This document shows positions 8,149 to 14,506 of a DNA stretch of 22,550 nucleotides, piece by piece. The stretch lies in the IMG/VR virus record IMGVR_UViG_3300042691_004960, positions 1-22,550 of that record; one strand, 5' to 3'. The notes below the pieces were generated by a model that saw only the letters and a program-made list of their open reading frames with translations, ran no database searches and was not told the origin of the DNA. This stretch comes from a virus. The position numbers and the translations under genes are program-made. The first letter of the stretch is position 1. Every line of letters starts with the position of its first letter.

Positions 8149-8601
8149 CTATGGAGCCACTGAGATGTCACTGTCCAGCGTCCTGTACTTCACCAAAAAC
8201 TGGAACCCAAACCACCCTGCTGTCAGGTCAGCCGCCTCATACTGTGGCCTCCATCCATCTGGCTGCACATCCTTTGCTAACCCGCCCATTGTCCGGTCGG
8301 CCATCATCCGCTGGTGCACCTGCACACCAATCGGATCCGCCAGCTGGTCTGGAATATCACCCCGCACATACACCTCGATCAGCACCGCCAGCGTCTGATC
8401 CAGCCGCCCCATACTCGCACCCGTAGTCCGTGGTGCATTGAATGGATCATCGTTGCCAGGACTCACGATGATCGCAGGTGCTTCATTCCTGCTCATCGCC
8501 TGCGCCCTGCTCCGGTAGATCCGCTGCCCTACCTCCGCAATGCCAGGCAGCGTCACAGTATGAATCCGGTTTAGGATTTGCTCGCGGATTGATGCTGTCA
8601 C
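8149..8601 (-). CDS. Tail terminator protein (gpU-like)
   Basis: A 150-residue protein starting at GTG 8601. It has the layout of small tail terminators: an N-terminal helix (REQILNRIHTVTLPGI), an R-S-R motif (YRSRAQAM), the strand APAIIVSPG, a central L-x-V-L-I-E-V-Y-V-R-G-D strand, a helix rich in charged residues, and a C-terminal FLVKYRTLDSD strand. Such proteins cap the growing tail tube and bind it to the head neck. Its place just before the tail tube gene matches lambda U. The nearest upstream late gene on this strand is beyond the plus-strand hydrolase, so this gene begins the tail half after an interruption and may need its own promoter or long read-through. Confidence 0.72.
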   Translation of the reverse strand: MTASIREQILNRIHTVTLPGIAEVGQRIYRSRAQAMSRNEAPAIIVSPGNDDPFNAPRTTGASMGRLDQTLAVLIEVYVRGDIPDQLADPIGVQVHQRMMADRTMGGLAKDVQPDGWRPQYEAADLTAGWFGFQFLVKYRTLDSDISVAP

Positions 8602-8634
8602 GCCACTCGATAGACCTACTCCAAAGGCTATGGC

Positions 8635-9561
8635 TTGACTGTGATCGGCATTAAAGGCGACAGCTTCACCTGGGACGGCCGGCCGGTGCGCCTGGCAGGA
8701 TCACACACTTGGAACACGGTCCAGCGCATTGCGGGCGAACGGATCAGCCTGCAGCAGCTGGCGTTGCCTGAGCCATCCAAAAGCGTCAGGCCCTTTACCC
8801 GGCTATGGACGATCGAGACAAAGGGATTCGTCGGTGAAAACAGCCTGTGGGGCAGCAACACGCCGGGGCTGATCAAGATCCAGGATGGGCCATATCGCAA
8901 CGACGGCAGCCTGAACCGCAAGTATTACCGGGCGCTGGAGCGCACCGTCAAGAGGGCTGAGCGCCGGGACATCGTGACCGGCGTGGTGCTGTTCGAGGGC
9001 AGCATCCCCGACATCTTCCCGCGTGCATGGGAGCAGCACCCGTTCAATGGCCTAGGTCCCGCCAGCCACGATCAGGTTCATACGCAAGGGCCATGGAACA
9101 AACTCCAGCAGCGGCACATCACCCGCACGGTGCGGACGCTTGAGCCCTACGACAACGTGATTTATGAGGTTGGCAACGAACTCATGGCCACCAGCACGGG
9201 GTGGTTCCAGCGGTGGGTTGTTGGACTGGTCAAGAAGCTCACCAACAAACCCGTAGGCGTTTCCTATGCCCGTGGCATCAGGCCCAGCAAGGGCAAGCAA
9301 GAGACGTGGATGGTCGCCTCCGGTGCCGACTGGATTGCACCACAGGGCAGCAGCATCGCCCAGATTGGTGGTGTGCCTGGGTTCCGTGGCCCGCAGGTGC
9401 TGGACACTGATCATGCTTGGCCGTTGGTGCCGAATCTTGCCGGGATGAAGTCAGCCTGGCAGCGTGGATTTGACGTGCTGCTGATGGATGGGATGAACGG
9501 CACCATGCTTAGGAATCAGGGCAGCATGGCCGCTGATCGAGCGTGGGTTGCGGATCTGTAG
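8635..9561 (+). CDS. Glycoside hydrolase-like protein (clan GH-A type), accessory gene on the opposite strand
   Basis: A 308-residue protein starting at TTG 8635 with AAAGG six bases upstream. An ATG at 8630 is out of frame and closes after two codons. The N-terminus (GRPVRLAGSHTWNTVQ) and the motif NVIYEVGNEL, with E182 as the likely acid/base residue, are those of TIM-barrel cellulase-like hydrolases. LDTDHAW at about 256-262 is another conserved-looking acidic motif, although a clear nucleophile Glu is not obvious. No signal peptide or membrane segment is visible, so it would act in the virion, or outside only after lysis. It lies antisense within the late operon, 33 bases from the tail terminator start and 9 bases from the next minus-strand stop. 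A role in degrading capsule or matrix polysaccharide is inference. Confidence 0.85.
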   Translation: MTVIGIKGDSFTWDGRPVRLAGSHTWNTVQRIAGERISLQQLALPEPSKSVRPFTRLWTIETKGFVGENSLWGSNTPGLIKIQDGPYRNDGSLNRKYYRALERTVKRAERRDIVTGVVLFEGSIPDIFPRAWEQHPFNGLGPASHDQVHTQGPWNKLQQRHITRTVRTLEPYDNVIYEVGNELMATSTGWFQRWVVGLVKKLTNKPVGVSYARGIRPSKGKQETWMVASGADWIAPQGSSIAQIGGVPGFRGPQVLDTDHAWPLVPNLAGMKSAWQRGFDVLLMDGMNGTMLRNQGSMAADRAWVADL

Positions 9562-9570
9562 CAGAAAACC

Positions 9571-9900
9571 CTAGGGCTTGGCGGCATAGTCTCCACATTC
9601 ATTCGCATAGCTAGGTCCGCCTTCTTCAGGATCAGGCCAGCCAAGCCGACAGGGGCGAATGCAGTCAGTATCCCAAAACCTGCAATTCAAGCAACTCAGC
9701 TTTGAAGTCTTTTTGTTCCATCGCGGAATCTCTGGCAACTTGTCGGCGTGAATCCTGCCCATGCGTACATCATCGATCACCCCCCAGCCGACGATGACCG
9801 CCAACAGCAGCGCCAACGGCAGGGGCAGGGCACCCAGCAGCCAGACCATCAACGCGGCCACTAGGGCGACGGCAACGGTGATACGGATCAGGTAGGGCAT
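9571..9900 (-). CDS. Membrane protein with C-terminal cysteine cluster, unknown function
   Basis: A 109-residue protein starting at ATG 9900, chosen because GGAGG stands five bases before it; the frame is open further upstream but without such support. Residues about 4-45 form two hydrophobic helices (IRITVAVALVAALMVWLLGA and a second Leu/Val/Ile-rich one). The C-terminal half is soluble and holds five cysteines spaced as CLNC, C, C and a final C before GDYAAKP, together with the tryptophan/proline motif GWPDPEE. This could bind a metal or form disulphides. Its position after fibre genes and its topology could suit a lysis-related or membrane-targeted accessory role, but nothing shows that directly. 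Confidence 0.72.
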   Translation of the reverse strand: MPYLIRITVAVALVAALMVWLLGALPLPLALLLAVIVGWGVIDDVRMGRIHADKLPEIPRWNKKTSKLSCLNCRFWDTDCIRPCRLGWPDPEEGGPSYANECGDYAAKP

Positions 9901-10049
9901 GGTTCCTCCAGAAGCCACTGCGCGATCAGCCGCCACTGGTCCGGGGTGAGCGATGGCCTGGCGTGCAGGTAGTCGGCACGTTCATCGGCATCCTGTAGCA
10001 ACTGCTGGGCGAGCTGTCGCTGGTGGTCGCGGATCACTACTCGGTCCAC
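9888..10049 (-). CDS. Small soluble protein (about 50 residues), unknown function
   Basis: A short frame ending at TGA 9888-9890, overlapping the start of the downstream membrane protein by 13 bases. Two GTG starts are possible: 10049, preceded by AGGG at four bases, or 10037, which overlaps the previous stop as TAGTG. The protein is helical and charged (RDHQRQLAQQLLQDADERAD) and then has SLTPDQWRLIAQWLLEEP, a typical amphipathic helix pair. The overlaps on both sides and codon content support a real coupled gene. Function unknown. Confidence 0.5.
   Translation of the reverse strand: MDRVVIRDHQRQLAQQLLQDADERADYLHARPSLTPDQWRLIAQWLLEEPCPT
9890..9903. repeat. 14-base direct repeat, copy 1 (partner at 10160-10173)
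   Basis: The plus-strand sequence AGGTAGGGCATGGT occurs here and again at 10160-10173, 270 bases apart. On the coding strand each copy contains an ATG CCC TAC CT start. Here it begins the membrane/cysteine protein (MPYLIR). In the other copy it begins a five-codon frame (MPYLL, stop). This suggests duplication of a gene start. Confidence 0.7.
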
Positions 10050-10156
10050 TGGACCCTGACCAACGCTGCGAAAAACAACGCGGTAAACAGCAGCAGGGGC
10101 GACATTCCTGCTGCCAGCATCGCAACCTCGGTCCAGGAATAGTTGGGGCAGGTCAT
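10037..10156 (-). CDS. 39-residue single-helix membrane protein
   Basis: Starts at ATG 10156 and ends at TAG 10037-10039. After a short polar start (MTCPNYSWTE) one long hydrophobic helix follows (about residues 11-34, LLLFTALFFAALV in its second half), ending in RVQWTE. Size and topology are those of very small phage membrane peptides, including some holin-like ones, but there is no direct evidence of lysis function and no endolysin gene nearby. Translation may depend on a tiny five-codon frame just upstream (MPYLL, stop TGA overlapping this ATG), because no ordinary ribosome binding site is visible. Confidence 0.45.
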   Translation of the reverse strand: MTCPNYSWTEVAMLAAGMSPLLLFTALFFAALVRVQWTE

Positions 10157-10159
10157 AAG

Positions 10160-10173
10160 AGGTAGGGCATGGT
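10160..10173. repeat. 14-base direct repeat, copy 2 (partner at 9890-9903)
   Basis: Second copy of AGGTAGGGCATGGT. On the minus strand it opens a five-codon frame whose stop overlaps the ATG of the 39-residue membrane protein. Confidence 0.7.
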
Positions 10174-10193
10174 AGTGGCCGAATCTACTACGG

Positions 10194-10448
10194 CTACGGT
10201 TTTGGAACCCACCGCAACGCAGATTCTAAAACCTCGGTTTCAGGATCGTCCGCGAGGTATTGGCCTGCGCTGTTCCGGGGCTGGTCGTAAATCCATTCGC
10301 TGCCATCTGGCGCAGTCCATGGTTGGAACCTCGTCGGGTTCTCGGGCCACTGCCATGCCACTGCCTGGAGTCCCGCCTGCAGCCCACTGATGAACGCCTG
10401 CGGCAGTCGCGACCTGCGATACCATGCGTTCGGCTGTCCAGTGCTACC
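10194..10448 (-). pseudogene. Remnant or unusual-start gene with the fibre-partner C-terminal domain
   Basis: An open frame of 85 codons between two stops, with no ATG. The only conventional start is GTG at 10361, giving 55 residues; a CTG further up would include QAFISGLQAGLQ. Its C-terminus reads WTAPDGSEWIYDQP, then GQYLADDPETEVLESALRW, ending VPKP. This matches the end of the 11092-11712 product position by position (W-T-x-P-x-G, G-Q-x-L-x-D-D-P-x-T, E-S-x-x-R-W-V), so the frame is protein-coding by homology. The two genes are separated by a plus-strand insertion. I infer a truncated relative of the fibre-partner gene, or a small gene with a non-standard start. Confidence 0.6.
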
Positions 10449-10515
10449 CTATTTATGTGCCCCGGCGGACTGGCATCCCCGAGGCGCGACCAATCCGCTA
10501 CTCAGGAGCAGACTG

Positions 10516-11070
10516 ATGACTAAAGACTACTTGACGAGCGAACCATTCAAACGGCTATTTGCGGTCTTCTATCTCTGGTACGAAGGAGACAGCAATTTAA
10601 TAGACATCTTTTGTGGAATCGCCACTAGCTTGAACTCAGCAATCAACATTGCTAACAGCAGGGCAAACGGGAGGCCTTGTGAAATTTTTATGCCAGGGCA
10701 AGAGGCTCCAGATGATGGAAGCTATGGTGACAAAAGATTGCGTTACAGAATTGCAGCAGTTGAGGCTGACTTTGCCTTTGAAGACGGTTGTGCATACGAC
10801 GCCAACCAGCCTGCCACTCAAAAGTGGGGTGAAGGTTGCGACAGCTCTGTGGCTATCAACTACGCTTCTATGTTCAGTGCCTGTCGCTCCCTGGAATCAC
10901 TTCCAGACTTTTCACAAGCTAAGGAAGCATGGGATAGTCTTGAGGTTGATTGGCAGGCAGTTTTTGCGGCCTGCAAGCCTGTAACGGAACCGGTCAACGA
11001 GCGGGAGAAATTACGGGAACGACGCGCTTCCTGGCAGCGCATACAAAAGCTGTTGTGCGCTGATAACTGA
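10516..11070 (+). CDS. Plus-strand accessory protein, unknown function, with one BspA-like repeat
   Basis: A 184-residue protein starting at ATG 10516 with AGGAG seven bases upstream. The frame extends further back but the ribosome binding site fixes this start. Base composition is visibly more AT-rich than the neighbours, suggesting a separate origin. The N-terminal half looks helical and aromatic (FKRLFAVFYLWYEGDSNLID). Residues 117-132 (YASMFSACRSLESLPD) resemble the repeat of BspA-like/DUF285 proteins, and a weaker second copy (WQAVFAACKPV) follows at 146-156. The C-terminus is basic (NEREKLRERRASWQRIQKLL). No signal peptide. It stands alone against the direction of the operon, as lysogenic-conversion or exclusion genes often do, but its function is not known. 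Confidence 0.8.
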   Translation: MTKDYLTSEPFKRLFAVFYLWYEGDSNLIDIFCGIATSLNSAINIANSRANGRPCEIFMPGQEAPDDGSYGDKRLRYRIAAVEADFAFEDGCAYDANQPATQKWGEGCDSSVAINYASMFSACRSLESLPDFSQAKEAWDSLEVDWQAVFAACKPVTEPVNEREKLRERRASWQRIQKLLCADN

Positions 11071-11091
11071 GGAGGTGAAGGCCTGGCACTC

Positions 11092-11712
11092 TCATGGCTC
11101 AACCACCACCCACCGCAGGGATTCCCTGGGCGGGGTCTGTGGGTCATCGGGGAGGAACTGCCCATCCTCCCCAGCGGCCTGGGCTACCCGGTAGAGGGTG
11201 CCGGTGGGGGAGGTCCATTCCTGGCCGAGGTTCTGGGCCGGAGGCGGCACCGTCAGCGCCTCGGTGAAAGCGGCTGGCAGATCAAACCCCTGCGCCATGC
11301 TCAGCACCCCAGCCAGCAGCTGATCAGAGATCAGGCCCAGCCCACGGGCCATCGACCAGGAGTCGAGAAACACCCGAGCATCCCCATCGGCAGCCTTGCC
11401 GAGGCCCACACCCAACCCAAGGCCTAGGGCCGGAAGCTGCTGCAGGGCCGTTCCTAGGAGTTGATTGATCGCCTCGGAGGCCTGCACTGCGGAGCCAAAC
11501 TGCACCCACTGAGCATCGGACTGACCATTGATTCCCCAAAATGCTTCGGCTATCTGGCGACTGTCAAACCAGTACCAATCATCTACTGGGTAGATGTAAT
11601 CAGCGTGGTTTGCGGCGGTTAGCGTAAATCCTGGCGCGTAAACGCTGGTGCCTGCATACTGGAGCAGGTCATCGGTGAACTTGTAGAAACCGGGGTAGGA
11701 CATGGCGATCAT
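11092..11712 (-). CDS. Fibre-cassette partner protein with C-terminal domain shared with the 10194-10448 frame
   Basis: A 206-residue protein. ATG 11712 overlaps the stop of the BspA-like fibre (TAATG) and is the best start; ATG 11703 is also possible. N-terminal part: PGFYKFTDDLLQYA, then an aromatic stretch (DDWYWFDSRQIAEAFWG). Middle: Ala/Gly/Leu-rich helix (GLGLGVGLGKAADG) followed by SMARGLGLISDQLLAGVLS. The last 42 residues form a separate small domain (WTSPTGTLYRV, DGQFLPDDPQTP, ESLRWVVVEP). Being translationally coupled to the fibre gene, it may be a fibre chaperone, adaptor or accessory subunit. I do not recognise a named family. Confidence 0.78.
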   Translation of the reverse strand: MIAMSYPGFYKFTDDLLQYAGTSVYAPGFTLTAANHADYIYPVDDWYWFDSRQIAEAFWGINGQSDAQWVQFGSAVQASEAINQLLGTALQQLPALGLGLGVGLGKAADGDARVFLDSWSMARGLGLISDQLLAGVLSMAQGFDLPAAFTEALTVPPPAQNLGQEWTSPTGTLYRVAQAAGEDGQFLPDDPQTPPRESLRWVVVEP

Positions 11713-13352
11713 TAGGCGGTAACGGTCCACCCTTTGGCGGTGGCAATGGTGGGGTCGTAGCCTGCTCCATTGATGCCGTAGTTGCCGGTTACAGTGATTG
11801 TTTGGCCGGTAACAACAGGCAGGCCGGTGAATAGTTCGTTCAGTGCGGCGGCTGATAACTTGCAGCTGGCTACAGAGAATGAGAAGCGCATTCCTGTAAG
11901 CTGGGCACGGGCGAGGGATGAGCAGTTGGCGACAAAGTTTGCGGCATTTGCTGCTGAGGAAATGCCGCTCATGTCAAGCGGCGGGATGCTTTCCAGGGAG
12001 GTGCAGCCTTGGAACATGCTGCTCATGTTCGTAACTGCTGCAACACTGCCTGGAAATACAGGGATTGTTTGCAGACTGCTGCAGCTTTGGAACATGCTGC
12101 TCATGTTCGTAACTGCTGCAACACTGCCTGGAAATGCAGGGATTGTTTGCAGACTGCTGCAGTTTTGGAACATGCTGCTCATGTTCGTAACTGCTGCAAC
12201 ACTGCCTGGAAATACAGGGATTGTTTGCAGACTGAAGCAGCCTTGGAACATGCCGCCCATGTTCGTAACTGCTGCAACACTGCCTGGAAATACAGGGATT
12301 GTTTGCAGACTGCTGCAGCTTTGGAACATGGTAGCCATGTTCGTAACTGCTGCAACACTTCCTGGAAATGCAAGGATTGCTTGCAGACTGCTGCAGCCGC
12401 TGAACATGCTGCTCATGTTCGTAACTGCTGCAACACTGCCTGGAAATACAGGGATTGTTTGCAGACTGGGGCAGCCGCTGAACATGCTGCTCATGTTCGT
12501 AACTGCTGTGGCATTAGGCAGTGACGGCAGCGATTGCAATGAGCGGCAGCCCTGAAACAGGGTTGATGCCATACTCGTCAACGCACCAACCGATACAATG
12601 TTGATCCGCTCTACATTTGCGTGAACAACAGTCGTCGAACCCCCAATCGTTAATCCCGTGCCACTGACCTGCGGCAATGCCATCGCAATATCCAGCCATC
12701 CTGTCGCATAACCATTCACCAACCCCGTCTGTCCATGCTTCTGAAAGAAGTTGGCAACTGTTAGGTTCTGTCCTGCCTGTGGTGTAATCGTCACTACCGC
12801 CACCTTATACGGCAGCAACGTGGCCGAACCGTCACCCGTAAACGTTACCGGACTGCCGCCAGCAGTCAGCGAAACTTGGAACGTATTTGCTGCTGCATTA
12901 ACAACAAAATACCGCTGCTTCGCAACAATTCCCGTTGTGGTAACAATGCTGTAGAACCGTACAATCGCGCCATTGCTCAGCCCATGAGCCGTGCGGTTGA
13001 CAGTGCTAGTTGCAGCCGTAAACGTAACCGGCGCATTCGTTCCAGCCAGCGCAGCAGAGTTAAAGTCAAACTCATAATCTGCTCTGGCATTGCTTGCATA
13101 GTTCGTCGTCGTCCCATCGCCATAATTGATGATGTAGGCGCCTTGGGCTAAGAATGCGAAAAAGTTGCCACCCTTGCCAACACCATCGCCAGGCCACACC
13201 GCATAGAGGCCAACGATCTTCTGCTCTGCCGCGCCAGGTGCGGTCAACGCTGGCCACGCCGCATTTCGCACCCACTCGTCAGCCGCTGCACCACCCGCAC
13301 CGCCTGCTACCAGCGTGCTGCCCAGATAGATTTTCCCAGTAGTCGTAGGCAT
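11712..13352 (-). CDS. BspA-like leucine-rich-repeat tail fibre (DUF285 repeats)
   Basis: A 546-residue protein encoded between a fibre gene and its partner. Residues 1-60: short N-terminal segment (GKIYLGSTLVAGG) that probably attaches to the particle. Residues about 70-195: a PKD-like domain (INYGDGTTTNYASN, VAVVTIT) interrupted at about 107-181 by an inserted module (TAHGLSNGAIVRF, RYFVVNAAANTFQVSL) known from many phage structural proteins. Residues about 260-460: 26-residue repeats with consensus NMSSMFQ-C-SLQTIPVFPG and SVAAVT, the DUF285 subclass of LRR found in BspA surface proteins. C-terminus: a terminal cap ending NYGINGAGYD and AKGWTVTA. BspA-like proteins bind host surfaces, so this is a good candidate for receptor recognition. 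Confidence 0.85.
   Translation of the reverse strand: MPTTTGKIYLGSTLVAGGAGGAAADEWVRNAAWPALTAPGAAEQKIVGLYAVWPGDGVGKGGNFFAFLAQGAYIINYGDGTTTNYASNARADYEFDFNSAALAGTNAPVTFTAATSTVNRTAHGLSNGAIVRFYSIVTTTGIVAKQRYFVVNAAANTFQVSLTAGGSPVTFTGDGSATLLPYKVAVVTITPQAGQNLTVANFFQKHGQTGLVNGYATGWLDIAMALPQVSGTGLTIGGSTTVVHANVERINIVSVGALTSMASTLFQGCRSLQSLPSLPNATAVTNMSSMFSGCPSLQTIPVFPGSVAAVTNMSSMFSGCSSLQAILAFPGSVAAVTNMATMFQSCSSLQTIPVFPGSVAAVTNMGGMFQGCFSLQTIPVFPGSVAAVTNMSSMFQNCSSLQTIPAFPGSVAAVTNMSSMFQSCSSLQTIPVFPGSVAAVTNMSSMFQGCTSLESIPPLDMSGISSAANAANFVANCSSLARAQLTGMRFSFSVASCKLSAAALNELFTGLPVVTGQTITVTGNYGINGAGYDPTIATAKGWTVTA
12011..12556 (-). repeat. Seven 78-base tandem repeats inside the BspA-like fibre gene
   Basis: Units begin at about 12011, 12089, 12167, 12245, 12323, 12401 and 12479. 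The first six are nearly identical at DNA level, sharing blocks such as GTTCGTAACTGCTGCAACAC and GGATTGTTTGCAGACT. The seventh is degenerate. Each unit encodes one 26-residue repeat. Differences cluster at the residues before and after the conserved Cys (for example SC, GC, NC) and the N-M-S-S / N-M-A-T / N-M-G-G positions. High nucleotide identity suggests recent expansion and a capacity to gain or lose units by recombination. Confidence 0.93.
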
Positions 13353-13354
13353 AC

Positions 13355-14506
13355 TCAGCTCGTAATAACGTACAGGGTTGATGCGCTTGGTGATGCAATC
13401 GCGTCGTACTCGGCCTGGGTCAGGCTGACAATGTTGGTCACTGCATCGGCGCCTGTGATTCCTGTGACATCGCTCACCACGGCAATGTCGATCTTTTGCT
13501 TGTCGGTGGCGCTGGCCAGACCCGCTGTAGTGCTGTTGACTAGGGGGAGCACCGCGTCATCCCCAGTCGAGCTGCGCACTTCGCGGCTGGCGGCGTCGTA
13601 GGTGAGGTTGGTGGCGACGTTCACTTGAGCGCCAGAGGCAACCCCGTCGAGCTTTGTCTTGTCCGCCCCACTCATCAGGCCGGCCAACGTCGTGCTCGCC
13701 TCAGGCAACGTCACGTCAGCGCCTGTAGAGCTGCCCAGCAGCCGACTGCTCGCCGTGTAACTCAGATCGGTCGGGCCGGGAATCGAGGGCAGTCCCGACA
13801 AACTGCCATATGCGATCTGCGCACCATCGCCGCCGTTGTGATCATGGCTGTTGCCATTGGTCACACCCTGCGCTGCTGGAGCAAAGTCTGTCGTTGCTGC
13901 AGCAGCGGCTGTCCCCAAGGTGGGCTTGTTCAGGATCTGGGCGTCACCACTGGAGGCGTTCCAGTCGGCGTTGACGTTTACCTCGGCGCCGGCCTGGATA
14001 CCATCGAGCTTGGTCTTGTCGGCGCCGCTCATCGAACCGGCGGCGCTGGTGGTCGCAGCGGTGATGCTGATCGCCGGGGTATTGCCACCAGAACTGACAA
14101 TCGGTGCAGTCCCAGACACTGAGCTGACACCACCTGACGGCAACCCCGTTAACTGCGACGCATCCACCGCCGGAAGCCTGCCAGCATTATCGAGCTGCAC
14201 CACATTCCCGGCTGCCGTGCCGACGTTCTGTGCCGCAGCACTACCGAGCGTTGGCCGGTTGCTCAGATCGCCATACGCTCCAGTCGTTGCAACCGTCGCC
14301 AAAGTCGACTCCAACGCATACTGCCCATGCGGATCCGCAGCAGCAACGTGTGCATTAACCGCCGCCGTAATCGATCCACCACATAAATCCGCAATCGCCT
14401 GCGTTGACGCATCTACCGTCGTCCCACCCTGATCCATAGGCACCCTCTCAGTGCCACTCAATGGCACCGTCGCATTAGGCAAACCCGTGATCGTTACGTC
14501 AGCCAT
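13355..14506 (-). CDS. Modular tail fibre protein
   Basis: A 383-residue, Ala/Gly/Ser/Thr-rich protein. N-terminus ITGLPNATVPLSGTERVPMD followed by TTVDASTQAIADL is a common phage fibre attachment segment. Then fibre-type modules appear in series: PHGQYALES, YGDLSNRPTLG, LDNAGRLPAVDASQLTGLP, twice SGADKTKLDG with a following V-N-V, DAQILNKPTLG, and HDHNGGDGAQI. The C-terminus, SLTQAEYDAIAS then STLYVITS, is a recurrent end of trimeric phage fibres. Likely an extended trimeric shaft, placed beside the BspA-like fibre, possibly connecting it to the particle. Start ATG shares a base with the stop of the head-tail joining gene (TGATG). Confidence 0.85.
   Translation of the reverse strand: MADVTITGLPNATVPLSGTERVPMDQGGTTVDASTQAIADLCGGSITAAVNAHVAAADPHGQYALESTLATVATTGAYGDLSNRPTLGSAAAQNVGTAAGNVVQLDNAGRLPAVDASQLTGLPSGGVSSVSGTAPIVSSGGNTPAISITAATTSAAGSMSGADKTKLDGIQAGAEVNVNADWNASSGDAQILNKPTLGTAAAAATTDFAPAAQGVTNGNSHDHNGGDGAQIAYGSLSGLPSIPGPTDLSYTASSRLLGSSTGADVTLPEASTTLAGLMSGADKTKLDGVASGAQVNVATNLTYDAASREVRSSTGDDAVLPLVNSTTAGLASATDKQKIDIAVVSDVTGITGADAVTNIVSLTQAEYDAIASPSASTLYVITS

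Noticed and set aside
8143-8164. Small inverted repeat CTCAG/CTGAG around the tail terminator stop codon
   Set aside because: Five-base arms with a 12-base loop and no U-run are too weak to call a terminator or regulatory hairpin.
10240-10425. Minus-strand 61-residue frame starting at ATG 10425
   Set aside because: The overlapping frame 10194-10448 has clear similarity to another protein in the window; this one has none.
11782-12555. Plus-strand frames with 26-residue repeats opposite the BspA-like fibre
   Set aside because: The repeats are the reverse reading of the fibre's 78-base units. The minus-strand frame has the DUF285 consensus, so the plus-strand versions are shadows.
12011-12556. 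CRISPR-like array
   Set aside because: The repeated unit is 78 bases without unique spacers, and is in frame within a protein gene.
12011-12556. Diversity-generating retroelement variable region
   Set aside because: No reverse transcriptase or template repeat is visible, and the differences between units are not concentrated at adenines of a template.
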